Of a stretch of 64,000 bases of DNA, positions 48,563 through 61,359 are shown piece after piece (position 1 is the first letter of the stretch; each line of letters begins with the position of its first letter). The translations under genes and the position numbers were made by a program. Below the pieces are notes generated by a model. That model was given only the letters and a program-made list of their open reading frames with translations. It was not told the origin of the DNA and searched no databases. The stretch comes from Bimastos eiseni (lineage: Eukaryota; Annelida; Clitellata; Crassiclitellata; Lumbricidae): positions 126,501 through 190,500 of the forward strand of contig OY365817.1 in assembly GCA_959347315.1 (NCBI GenBank), given 5' to 3'.

Positions 48563-51377
48563 TCAAGGAAAACACTGGACTAACTTATTCAAAGCCTTGT
48601 GAAAGTACGCAATACAAAATCGATCAAAACTCTGAAACTAAATGAGCAAATGAAAATATTTTTGCAGAATTGGGACGGCAGTAGGTCCACAAAGATGCTG
48701 GATGAAAATTATGGGGTTTAGAGCAAGTCGCATTCTCAAGAAAAACACTGGACTAACTTATTCAAAGCCTTGTGAAAGTACGCAATACAAAATCGATCAA
48801 AACTCTGAAACTAAATGAGCAAATGAAACTATTTTTGCAGAATTGGGATGGCAGTAGGTCCACAAAGATGCTGGATGAAAATTATGGGGTTTAGAGCAAG
48901 TCGGATTTTGAAGAAAAACACTGGACTAGCTTATTCAAAGCCTTGTGAAAGTACGCAATACAAAATCGATCAAAACTCTGAAACTAAATGAGCAAATGAA
49001 AATATTTTTGCAGAATTGTGATGGCAGTAGGTCCACACAGATGCTGGATGAAAATTATGGGGTTTAGAGCAAGTTCCATTTTCAAGAAAAACACTGGACT
49101 AACTTATTCAAAGCCTTGTGAAAGTACGCAATACAAAATCGATCAAAACTCTGAAACTAAATGAGCAAATGAAAATATTTTTGCAGAATTGGGATGGCAG
49201 TAGGTCCACAAAGATGCTGGATGAAAATTATGGGGTTTAGAGCAAGTCGCATTTTCAAGAAAAACACTGGACTAGCTTATTCAAAGCCTTGTGAAAGTAC
49301 GCAATACAAAATCGATCAAAACTCTGAAAATAAATGAGCAAATGAAAATATTTATGCAAAATATTGATGGCAGTAGATCCACACGGATGCTGGATGAAAA
49401 TTATGGGGTTTAGAGCAAGTCGCATTTTGAAGAAAAACACTGGACTAGCTTATTCAAAGCCTTGTGAAAGTACGCAATACAAAATCGATCAAAACTCTGA
49501 AACTAAATGAGCAAATGAAAATATTTATGCAAAATATTGATGGCAATAGATCCACACGGATGCTGGATGAAAATTATGGGGTTTAGAGCAAGTCGCATTC
49601 TCAAGGAAAACACTGGACTAACTTATTCAAAGCCTTGTGAAAGTGCGCAATACAAAATCGATCAAAACTCTGAAACTAAATGAGCAAATGAAAATATTTA
49701 TGCAAAATATTGATGGCAGTAGATCCACACGGATGCTGGATGAAAATTATGGGGTTTAGAGCAAGTCGCATTCTCAAGGAAAACACTGGACTAACTTATT
49801 CAAAGCCTTGTGAAAGTACGTAATACAAAATCGATCAAAACTCTGAAACTAAATGAGCAAATGAAAATATTTATGCAAAATATTGATGGCAGTAGATCCA
49901 CACGGATGCTGGATGAAAATTATGGGGTTTAGAGCAAGTCGCATTCTCAAGGAAAACACTGGACTAACTTATTCAAAGCCTTGTGAAAGTACGCAATACA
50001 AAATCGATCAAAACTCTGAAACTAAATGAGCAAATGAAAATATTTTTGCAGAATTGGGACGGCAGTAGGTCCACAAAGATGCTGGATGAAAATTATGGGG
50101 TTTAGAGCAAGTCGCATTCTCAAGAAAAACACTGGACTAACTTATTCAAAGCCTTGTGAAAGTACGCAATACAAAATCGATCAAAACTCTGAAACTAAAT
50201 GAGCAAATGAAAATATTTTTGCAGAATTGGGACGGCAGTAGGTCCACAAAGATGCTGGATGAAAATTATGGGGTTTAGAGCAAGTCGCATTCTCAAGAAA
50301 AACACTGGACTAACTTATTCAAAGCCTTGTGAAAGTACGCAATACAAAATCGATCAAAACTCTGAAACTAAATGAGCAAATGAAACTATTTTTGCAGAAT
50401 TGGGATGGCAGTAGGTCCACAAAGATGCTGGATGAAAATTATGGGGTTTAGAGCAAGTCGGATTTTGAAGAAAAACACTGGACTAGCTTATTCAAAGCCT
50501 TGTGAAAGTACGCAATACAAAATCGATCAAAACTCTGAAACTAAATGAGCAAATGAAAATATTTTTGCAGAATTGTGATGGCAGTAGGTCCACACAGATG
50601 CTGGATGAAAATTATGGGGTTTAGAGCAAGTTCCATTTTCAAGAAAAACACTGGACTAACTTATTCAAAGCCTTGTGAAAGTACGCAATACAAAATCGAT
50701 CAAAACTCTGAAACTAAATGAGCAAATGAAAATATTTTTGCAGAATTGGGATGGCAGTAGGTCCACAAAGATGCTGGATGAAAATTATGGGGTTTAGAGC
50801 AAGTCGCATTTTCAAGAAAAACACTGGACTAGCTTATTCAAAGCCTTGTGAAAGTACGCAATACAAAATCGATCAAAACTCTGAAAATAAATGAGCAAAT
50901 GAAAATATTTATGCAAAATATTGATGGCAGTAGATCCACACGGATGCTGGATGAAAATTATGGGGTTTAGAGCAAGTCGCATTTTGAAGAAAAACACTGG
51001 ACTAGCTTATTCAAAGCCTTGTGAAAGTACGCAATACAAAATCGATCAAAACTCTGAAACTAAATGAGCAAATGAAAATATTTATGCAAAATATTGATGG
51101 CAATAGATCCACACGGATGCTGGATGAAAATTATGGGGTTTAGAGCAAGTCGCATTCTCAAGGAAAACACTGGACTAACTTATTCAAAGCCTTGTGAAAG
51201 TGCGCAATACAAAATCGATCAAAACTCTGAAACTAAATGAGCAAATGAAAATATTTATGCAAAATATTGATGGCAGTAGATCCACACGGATGCTGGATGA
51301 AAATTATGGGGTTTAGAGCAAGTCGCATTCTCAAGGAAAACACTGGACTAACTTATTCAAAGCCTTGTGAAAGTACG
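48563..51377. repeat. 9-monomer repeat (1,557-bp offset)
   Basis: 48563-49820 matches 50120-51377. Shared rare markers are GTCGGATTTTGAAG (48,900 and 50,457), CTGAAAATAAATG (near 49,325 and 50,882) and GGCAATAGATCC (near 49,543 and 51,100). Limits are GG/GA at 48,562 and 50,119, and ACGTAAT against ACGCAAT at 49,821 and 51,378. The matching part is shorter than the offset, so the intervening monomers are unmatched. Confidence 0.85.
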
Positions 51378-52807
51378 CAATACAAAATCGATCAAAACTC
51401 TGAAACTAAATGAGCAAATGAAAATAGTTTTTCAGAATTGGGATGGCAGTAGGTCCACAAAGATGCTGGATGAAAATTATGGGGTTTAGAGCAAGTCGCA
51501 TTTTCAAGAAAAACACTGGACTAGCTTATTCAAAGCCTTGTGAAAGTACGCAATACAAAATCGATCAAAACTCTGAAACTAAATGAGCAAATGAAACTAT
51601 TTTTGCAGAATTGGGATGGCAGTAGGTCCACAAAGATGCTGGATGAAAATTATGGGGTTTAGAGCAAGTCGGATTTTGAAGAAAAACACTGGACTAGCTT
51701 ATTCAAAGCCTTGTGAAAGTACGCAATACAAAATCGATCAAAACTCTGAAACTAAATGAGCAAATGAAAATATTTTTGCAGAATTGTGATGGCAGTAGGT
51801 CCACACAGATGCTGGATGAAAATTATGGGGTTTAGAGCAAGTTCCATTTTCAAGAAAAACACTGGACTAACTTATTCAAAGCCTTGTGAAAGTACGCAAT
51901 ACAAAATCGATCAAAACTCTGAAACTAAATGAGCAAATGAAAATATTTTTGCAGAATTGGGATGGCAGTAGGTCCACAAAGATGCTGGATGAAAATTATG
52001 GGGTTTAGAGCAAGTCGCATTTTCAAGAAAAACACTGGACTAGCTTATTCAAAGCCTTGTGAAAGTACGCAATACAAAATCGATCAAAACTCTGAAAATA
52101 AATGAGCAAATGAAAATATTTATGCAAAATATTGATGGCAGTAGATCCACACGGATGCTGGATGAAAATTATGGGGTTTAGAGCAAGTCGCATTTTGAAG
52201 AAAAACACTGGACTAGCTTATTCAAAGCCTTGTGAAAGTACGCAATACAAAATCGATCAAAACTCTGAAACTAAATGAGCAAATGAAAATATTTATGCAA
52301 AATATTGATGGCAATAGATCCACACGGATGCTGGATGAAAATTATGGGGTTTAGAGCAAGTCGCATTCTCAAGGAAAACACTGGACTAACTTATTCAAAG
52401 CCTTGTGAAAGTGCGCAATACAAAATCGATCAAAACTCTGAAACTAAATGAGCAAATGAAAATATTTATGCAAAATATTGATGGCAGTAGATCCACACGG
52501 ATGCTGGATGAAAATTATGGGGTTTAGAGCAAGTCGCATTCTCAAGGAAAACACTGGACTAACTTATTCAAAGCCTTGTGAAAGTACGCAATACAAAATC
52601 GATCAAAACTCTGAAACTAAATGAGCAAATGAAAATAGTTTTTCAGAATTGGGATGGCAGTAGGTCCACAAAGATGCTGGATGAAAATTATGGGGTTTAG
52701 AGCAAGTCGCATTTTCAAGAAAAACACTGGACTAGCTTATTCAAAGCCTTGTGAAAGTACGCAATACAAAATCGATCAAAACTCTGAAACTAAATGAGCA
52801 AATGAAA
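50315..52807. repeat. 7-monomer tandem duplication (1,211-bp period)
   Basis: 50315-51596 matches 51526-52807, covering slightly more than one full period. Shared markers are GTCGGATTTTGAAG (50,457 and 51,668), CTGAAAATAAATG (50,882 and 52,093), GGCAATAGATCC, GTGCGCAAT and AATAGTTTTTCAG (51,423 and 52,634). The match ends at a C/A difference near 51,597 (GAAACTATT against GAAAATATT). It is nested on top of the 9-monomer repeat. Confidence 0.87.
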
Positions 52808-53853
52808 ATATTTTTGCAGAATTGGGATGGCAGTAGGTCCACAAAGATGCTGGATGAAAATTATGGGGTTTAGAGCAAGTCGCAATTTCAAGAAAAACAC
52901 TGGACTAGCTTATTCAAAGCCTTGTGAAAGTACGCAATACAAAATCGATCAAAACTCTGAAACTAAATGAGCAAATGAAAATATTTTTGCAGATTTGTGA
53001 TGGCAATAGATCCACACGGATGCTGGATGAAAATTATGGGGTTTAGAGCAAGTCGCATTCTCAAGGAAAACACTGGACTAACTTATTCAAAGCCTTGTGA
53101 AAGTACGCAATACAAAATCGATCAAAACTCTGAAACTAAATGAGCAAATGAAACTATTTTTGCAGAATTGGGATGGCAGTAGGTCCACAAAGATGCTGGA
53201 TGAAAATTATGGGGTTTAGAGCAAGTCGCATTTTGAAGAAAAACACTGGACTAACTTATTCAAAGCCTTGTGAAAGTACGCAATACAAAATCGATCAAAA
53301 CTCTGAAACTAAATGAGCAAATGAAAATATTTTTGCAGAATTGGGATGGCAGTAGGTCCACAAAGATGCTGGATGAAAATTATGGGGTTTAGAGCAAGTC
53401 GCATTTTCAAGAAAAACACTGGACTAGCTTATTCAAAGCCTTGTGAAAGTACGCAATACAAAATCGATCAAAACTCTGAAACTAAATGAGCAAATGAAAA
53501 TATTTATGCAAAATATTGATGGCAGTAGATCCACACGGATGCTGGATGAAAATTATGGGGTTTAGAGCAAGTCGCATTCTCAAGGAAAACACTGGACTAA
53601 CTTATTCAAAGCCTTGTGAAAGTACGCAATACAAAATCGATCAAAACTCTGAAACTAAATGAGCAAATGAAAATATTTATGCAAAATCTTGATGGCAGTA
53701 GATCCACACGGATGCTGGATGAAAATTATGGAGTTTAGAGCAAGTCGCATTCGCAAAGAAAACACTGGACTAGCTTATTCAAAGCCTTGTGAAAGTACGC
53801 AATACAAAATCGATCAAAACTCTGAAACTAAATGAGCAAATGAAAATATTTTT

Positions 53854-55652
53854 GCAGAATTGGGATGGCAGTAGGTCCACAAAGATGCTGGATGAAAATT
53901 ATGGGGTTTAGAGCAAGTCGCATTTTCAAGAAAAACACTGGACTAGCTTATTCAAAGCCTTGTGAAAGTACGCAATACAAAATCGATCAAAACTCTGAAA
54001 CTAAATGAGCAAATGAAAATATTTTTGCAGAATTGGGATGGCAGTAGGTCCACAAAGATGCTGGATGAAAATTATGGGGTTTAGAGCAAGTCGCATTTTC
54101 AAGAAAAACACTGGACTAGCTTATTCAAAGCCTTGTGAAAGTACGCAATACAAAATCGATCAAAACTCTGAAACTAAATGAGCAAATGAAAATATTTTTG
54201 CAGAATTTGGATGGCAGTAGGTCCACACGGATGCTGGATGAAAATTATGGGGTTTAGAGCAAGTCGCATTTTCAAGAAAAACACTGGACTAACTTATTCA
54301 AAGCCTTGTGAAAGTACGCAATACAAAATCGATCAAAACTCTGAAACTAAATGAGCAAATGAAAATATTTTTGCAGAATTGTGATGGCAGTAGGTTCACA
54401 CAGATTCTGGATGAAATATATGGGGTTTAGAGCAAGTCGCATTTTCAAGAAAAACACTGGACTAACTTATTCAAAGCCTTGTGAAAGTACGTAATACAAA
54501 ATCGATCAAAACTCTGAAACTAAATGAGCAAATGAAAATATTTATGCAAAATATTGATGGCAGTAGATCCACACGGATGCTGGATGAAAATTATGGGGTT
54601 TAGAGCAAGTCGCATTCTCAAGGAAAACACTGGACTAACTTATTCAAAGCCTTGTGAAAGTACGCAACACAAAATCGATCAAAACTCTGAAACTAAATGA
54701 GCAAATGAAAATATTTTTGCAGATTTGGGACGGCAGTAGGTCCACAAAGATGCTGGATGAAAATTATGGGGTTTAGAGCAAGTCGCATTCTCAAGAAAAA
54801 CACTGGACTAACTTATTCAAAGCCTTGTGAAAGTACGCAATACAAAATCGATCAAAACTCTGAAACTAAATGAGCAAATGAAACTATTTTTGCAGAATTG
54901 GGATGGCAGTAGGTCCACAAAGATGCTGGATGAAAATTATGGGGTTTAGAGCAAGTCGCATTTTGAAGAAAAACACTGGACTAGCTTATTCAAAGCCTTG
55001 TGAAAGTACGCAATACAAAATCGATCAAAACTCTGAAACTAAATGAGCAAATGAAAATATTTATGCAAAATATTGATGGCAGTAGATCCACACGGATGCT
55101 GGATGAAAATTATGGGGTTTAGAGCAAGTCGCATTTTCAAGGAAAACACTGGACTAGCTTATTCAAAGCCTTGTGAAAGTACGCAATACAAAATCGATCA
55201 AAACTCTGAAACTAAATGAGCAAATGAAAATATTATTGCAGAATTGGGATGGCAGTAGGTCCACAAAGATGCTGGATGAAAATTATGGGGTTTAGAGCAA
55301 GTCGCATTTTCAAGAAAAACACTGGACTAGCTTATTCAAAGCCTTGTGAAAGTACGCAATACAAAATCGATCAAAACTCTGAAACTAAATGAGCAAATGA
55401 AAATATTTTTGCAGAATTGGGATGGCAGTAGGTCCACACGGATGCTGGATGAAAATTATGGGGTTTAGAGCAAGTCGCATTTTCAAGAAAAACACTGGAC
55501 TAACTTATTCAAAGCCTTGTGAAAGTACGCAATACAAAATCGATCAAAACTCTGAAACTAAATGAGCAAATGAAAATATTTATGCAAAATATTGATGGCA
55601 GTAGATCCACACGGATGCTGGATGAAAATTATGGGGTTTAGAGCAAGTCGCA
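53854..55652. repeat. 33-monomer repeat, copy 1 (partner 59561-61359)
   Basis: This matches 59561-61359 at 5,707 bp with at least one substitution (GCATTTTC near 54,094 against GCAATTTC near 59,801). The match ends at T/C, 55,653 against 61,360. The 2 bp missing from 33 full monomers are the deletion at 57716-57886, which lies between the copies. Confidence 0.83.
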
Positions 55653-56171
55653 TTTTCAAGGAAAACACTGGACTAGCTTATTCAAAGCCTTGTGAAAGTA
55701 CGCAATACAAAATCGATCAAAACTCTGAAACTAAATGAGCAAATGAAAATATTATTGCAGAATTGGGATGGCAGTAGGTCCACAAAGATGCTGGATGAAA
55801 ATTATGGGGTTTAGAGCAAGTCGCATTTTCAAGAAAAACACTGGACTAGCTTATTCAAAGCCTTGTGAAAGTACGCAATACAAAATCGATCAAAACTCTG
55901 AAACTAAATGAGCAAATGAAAATATTTTTGCAGAATTGGGATGGCAGTAGGTCCACACGGATGCTGGATGAAAATTATGGGGTTTAGAGCAAGTCGCATT
56001 TTCAAGAAAAACACTGGACTAACTTATTCAAAGCCTTGTGAAAGTACGCAATACAAAATCGATCAAAACTCTGAAACTAAATGAGCAAATGAAAATATTT
56101 ATGCAAAATATTGATGGCAGTAGATCCACACGGATGCTGGATGAAAATTATGGGGTTTAGAGCAAGTCGCA
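54998..56171. repeat. 3-monomer tandem duplication (519-bp period)
   Basis: 54998-55652 matches 55517-56171. The diagnostic monomer with ATTATTGCAG occurs at 55,232 and 55,751. The related copy near 60.94 kb occurs once only, so either a duplication happened here or a deletion happened there. Confidence 0.86.
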
Positions 56172-56802
56172 CTCTCAAGGAAAACACTGGACTAACTTAT
56201 TCAAAGCCTTGTGAAAGTACGTAATACAAAATCGATCAAAACTCTGAAACTAAATGAGCAAATGAAAATATTTATGCAAAATATTGATGGCAGTAGATCC
56301 ACACGGATGCTGGATGAAAATTATGGGGTTTAGAGCAAGTCGCATTTTCAAGGAAAACACTGGACTAACTTATTCAAAGCCTTGTGAAAGTACGCAATAC
56401 AAAATCGATCAAAACTCTGAAACTAAATGAGCAAATGAAAATATTTTTGCAGAATTGTGATGGCAGTAGGTCCACACAGATGCTGGATGAAAATTATGGG
56501 GTTTAGAGCAAGTTCCATTTTCAAGAAAAACACTGGACTAACTTATTCAAAGCCTTGTGAAAGTACGCAATACAAAATCGATCAAAACTCTGAAACTAAA
56601 TGAGCAAATGAAAATATTTTTGCAGAATTGGGATGGCAGTAGGTCCACAAAGATGCTGGATGAAAATTATGGGGTTTAGAGCAAGTCGCATTTTCAAGAA
56701 AAACACTGGACTAACTTATTCAAAGCCTTGTGAAAGTACGCAATACAAAATCGATCAAAACTCTAAAACTAAATGAGCAAATGAAAATATTTATGCAAAA
56801 TA

Positions 56803-58884
56803 TTGATGGCAGTAGATCCACACGGATGCTGGATGAAAATTATGGGGTTTAGAGCAAGTCGCATTCTCAAGGAAAACACTGGACTAACTTATTCAAAGCC
56901 TTGTGAAAGTACGCAATACAAAATCGATCAAAACTCTGAAACTAAATGAGCAAATGAAAATATTTATGCAAAATCTTGATGGCAGTAGATCCACACGGAT
57001 GCTGGATGAAAATTATGGAGTTTAGAGCAAGTCGCATTCGCAAAGAAAACACTGGACTAACTTATTCAAAGCCTTGTGAAAGTACGCAATACAAAATCGA
57101 TCAAAACTCTGAAACTAAATGAGCAAATGAAAATATTTATGCAAAATCTTGATGGCAGTAGATCCACACGGATGCTGGATGAAAATTATGGAGTTTAGAG
57201 CAAGTCGCATTCGCAAAAAAAACACTGGACTAACTTATTCAAAGCCTTGTGAAAGTACGCAATACAAAATCGATCAAAACTCTGAAACTAAATGAGCAAA
57301 TGAAAATAGTTTTTCAGAATTGGGATGGCAGTAGGTCCACAAAGATGCTGGATGAAAATTATGGGGTTTAGAGCAAGTCGCATTTTCAAGAAAAACACTG
57401 GACTAGCTTATTCAAAGCCTTGTGAAAGTACGCAATACAAAATCGATCAAAACTCTGAAACTAAATGAGCAAATGAAAATATTTTTGCAGAATTGGGATG
57501 GCAGTAGGTCCACAAAGATGCTGGATGAAAATTATGGGGTTTAGAGCAAGTCGCATTTTCAAGAAAAACACTGGACTAGCTTATTCAAAGCCTTGTGAAA
57601 GTACGCAATACAAAATCGATCAAAACTCTGAAACTAAATGAGCAAATGAAAATATTTTTGCAGATTTGTGATGGCAATAGATCCACACGGATGCTGGATG
57701 AAAATCATGGGGTTTAGAGCAAGTCGCATTCTCAAGGAAAACACTGGACTAACTTATTCAAAGCCTTGTGAAAGTACGCAATACAAAATCGATCAAAACT
57801 CAAACTAAATGAGCAAATGAAAATATTTTTGCAGAATTGGGATGGCAGTAGGTCCACAAAGATGCTGGATGAAAATTATGGGGTTTAGAGCAAGTCGCAT
57901 TTTCAAGAAAAACACTGGACTAGCTTATTCAAAGCCTTGTGAAAGTACGCAATACAAAATCGATCAAAACTCTGAAACTAAATGAGCAAATGAAAATATT
58001 TATGCAAAATAATGATGGCAGTAGATCCACACGGATGCTGGATGAAAATTATGGGGTTTAGAGCAAGTCGCATTCTCAAGGAAAACACTGGACTAACTTA
58101 TTCAAAGCCTTGTGAAAGTACGCAATACAAAATCGATCAAAACTCTGAAACTAAATGAGCAAATGAAAATATTTATGCAAAATCTTGATGGCAGTAGATC
58201 CACACGGATGCTGGATGAAAATTATGGAGTTTAGAGCAAGTCGCATTCGCAAAGAAAACACTGGACTAACTTATTCAAAGCCTTGTGAAAGTACGCAATA
58301 CAAAATCGATCAAAACTCTGAAACTAAATGAGCAAATGAAAATATTTATGCAAAATCTTGATGGCAGTAGATCCACACGGATGCTGGATGAAAATTATGG
58401 AGTTTAGAGCAAGTCGCATTCGCAAAAAAAACACTGGACTAACTTATTCAAAGCCTTGTGAAAGTACGCAATACAAAATCGATCAAAACTCTGAAACTAA
58501 ATGAGCAAATGAAAATAGTTTTTCAGAATTGGGATGGCAGTAGGTCCACAAAGATGCTGGATGAAAATTATGGGGTTTAGAGCAAGTCGCATTTTCAAGA
58601 AAAACACTGGACTAGCTTATTCAAAGCCTTGTGAAAGTACGCAATACAAAATCGATCAAAACTCTGAAACTAAATGAGCAAATGAAAATATTTTTGCAGA
58701 ATTGGGATGGCAGTAGGTCCACAAAGATGCTGGATGAAAATTATGGGGTTTAGAGCAAGTCGCATTTTCAAGAAAAACACTGGACTAGCTTATTCAAAGC
58801 CTTGTGAAAGTACGCAATACAAAATCGATCAAAACTCTGAAACTAAATGAGCAAATGAAAATATTTTTGCAGATTTGTGATGGC
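56803..58884. repeat. 7-monomer repeat with CGCAAA and AATAGTT markers
   Basis: 56803-57675 matches 58012-58884 at 1,209 bp, that is seven monomers minus the 2-bp deletion lying between them. The shared order is two AATCTTG/GGAGTTT monomers, then CGCAAAGAAAAC, CGCAAAAAAAAC and AATAGTTTTTCAG (57,305 and 58,514). The match ends near 57,676, where GGCAATAGATCC faces GGCAGTAGGTCC. Confidence 0.82.
57716..57886 (+). repeat. 171-bp monomer, 2-bp deletion
   Basis: AAAACTCAAACTAAATG replaces AAAACTCTGAAACTAAATG at 57,796-57,809. It is the only 2-bp indel in the window and accounts for the 5,707- and 1,209-bp offsets being two bases short of whole monomers. Confidence 0.93.
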
Positions 58885-59560
58885 AGTAGGTCCACAAAGA
58901 TGCTGGATGAAAATTATGGGGTTTAGAGCAAGTCGCATTCTCAAGGAAAACACTGGACTAACTTATTCAAAGCCTTGTGAAAGTACGCAATACAAAATCG
59001 ATCAAAACTCTGAAACTAAATGAGCAAATGAAACTATTTTTGCAGAATTGGGATGGCAGTAGGTCCACAAAGATGCTGGATGAAAATTATGGGGTTTAGA
59101 GCAAGTCGCATTCTCAAGGAAAACACTGGACTAACTTATTCAAAGCCTTGTGAAAGTACGCAATACAAAATCGATCAAAACTCTGAAACTAAATGAGCAA
59201 ATGAAAATATTTTTGCAGAATTGGGATGGCAGTAGGTCCACAAAGATGCTGGATGAAAATTATGGGGTTTAGAGCAAGTCGCATTTTCAAGAAAAACACT
59301 GGACTAGCTTATTCAAAGCCTTGTGAAAGTACGCAATACAAAATCGATCAAAACTCTGAAACTAAATGAGCAAATGAAAATATTTATGCAAAATATTGAT
59401 GGCAGTAGATCCACACGGATGCTGGATGAAAATTATGGAGTTTAGAGCAAGTCGCATTCGCAAAGAAAACACTGGACTAACTTATTCAAAGCCTTGTGAA
59501 AGTACGCAATACAAAATCGATCAAAACTCTGAAACTAAATGAGCAAATGAAAATATTTTT

Positions 59561-61359
59561 TCAGAATTGGGATGGCAGTAGGTCCACAAAGATGCTGGAT
59601 GAAAATTATGGGGTTTAGAGCAAGTCGCATTTTCAAGAAAAACACTGGACTAGCTTATTCAAAGCCTTGTGAAAGTACGCAATACAAAATCGATCAAAAC
59701 TCTGAAACTAAATGAGCAAATGAAAATATTTTTGCAGAATTGGGATGGCAGTAGGTCCACAAAGATGCTGGATGAAAATTATGGGGTTTAGAGCAAGTCG
59801 CAATTTCAAGAAAAACACTGGACTAGCTTATTCAAAGCCTTGTGAAAGTACGCAATACAAAATCGATCAAAACTCTGAAACTAAATGAGCAAATGAAAAT
59901 ATTTTTGCAGAATTTGGATGGCAGTAGGTCCACACGGATGCTGGATGAAAATTATGGGGTTTAGAGCAAGTCGCATTTTCAAGAAAAACACTGGACTAAC
60001 TTATTCAAAGCCTTGTGAAAGTACGCAATACAAAATCGATCAAAACTCTGAAACTAAATGAGCAAATGAAAATATTTTTGCAGAATTGTGATGGCAGTAG
60101 GTTCACACAGATTCTGGATGAAATATATGGGGTTTAGAGCAAGTCGCATTTTCAAGAAAAACACTGGACTAACTTATTCAAAGCCTTGTGAAAGTACGTA
60201 ATACAAAATCGATCAAAACTCTGAAACTAAATGAGCAAATGAAAATATTTATGCAAAATATTGATGGCAGTAGATCCACACGGATGCTGGATGAAAATTA
60301 TGGGGTTTAGAGCAAGTCGCATTCTCAAGGAAAACACTGGACTAACTTATTCAAAGCCTTGTGAAAGTACGCAACACAAAATCGATCAAAACTCTGAAAC
60401 TAAATGAGCAAATGAAAATATTTTTGCAGATTTGGGACGGCAGTAGGTCCACAAAGATGCTGGATGAAAATTATGGGGTTTAGAGCAAGTCGCATTCTCA
60501 AGAAAAACACTGGACTAACTTATTCAAAGCCTTGTGAAAGTACGCAATACAAAATCGATCAAAACTCTGAAACTAAATGAGCAAATGAAACTATTTTTGC
60601 AGAATTGGGATGGCAGTAGGTCCACAAAGATGCTGGATGAAAATTATGGGGTTTAGAGCAAGTCGCATTTTGAAGAAAAACACTGGACTAGCTTATTCAA
60701 AGCCTTGTGAAAGTACGCAATACAAAATCGATCAAAACTCTGAAACTAAATGAGCAAATGAAAATATTTATGCAAAATATTGATGGCAGTAGATCCACAC
60801 GGATGCTGGATGAAAATTATGGGGTTTAGAGCAAGTCGCATTTTCAAGGAAAACACTGGACTAGCTTATTCAAAGCCTTGTGAAAGTACGCAATACAAAA
60901 TCGATCAAAACTCTGAAACTAAATGAGCAAATGAAAATATTATTGCAGAATTGGGATGGCAGTAGGTCCACAAAGATGCTGGATGAAAATTATGGGGTTT
61001 AGAGCAAGTCGCATTTTCAAGAAAAACACTGGACTAGCTTATTCAAAGCCTTGTGAAAGTACGCAATACAAAATCGATCAAAACTCTGAAACTAAATGAG
61101 CAAATGAAAATATTTTTGCAGAATTGGGATGGCAGTAGGTCCACACGGATGCTGGATGAAAATTATGGGGTTTAGAGCAAGTCGCATTTTCAAGAAAAAC
61201 ACTGGACTAACTTATTCAAAGCCTTGTGAAAGTACGCAATACAAAATCGATCAAAACTCTGAAACTAAATGAGCAAATGAAAATATTTATGCAAAATATT
61301 GATGGCAGTAGATCCACACGGATGCTGGATGAAAATTATGGGGTTTAGAGCAAGTCGCA
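59561..61359. repeat. 33-monomer repeat, copy 2 (partner 53854-55652)
   Basis: Second copy at a 5,707-bp offset. After 61,360 the sequence instead follows the register of 56,172 onwards (5,188-bp offset) to about 61.88 kb, so copy 2 lacks the 3-monomer duplication present after copy 1. Confidence 0.83.
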
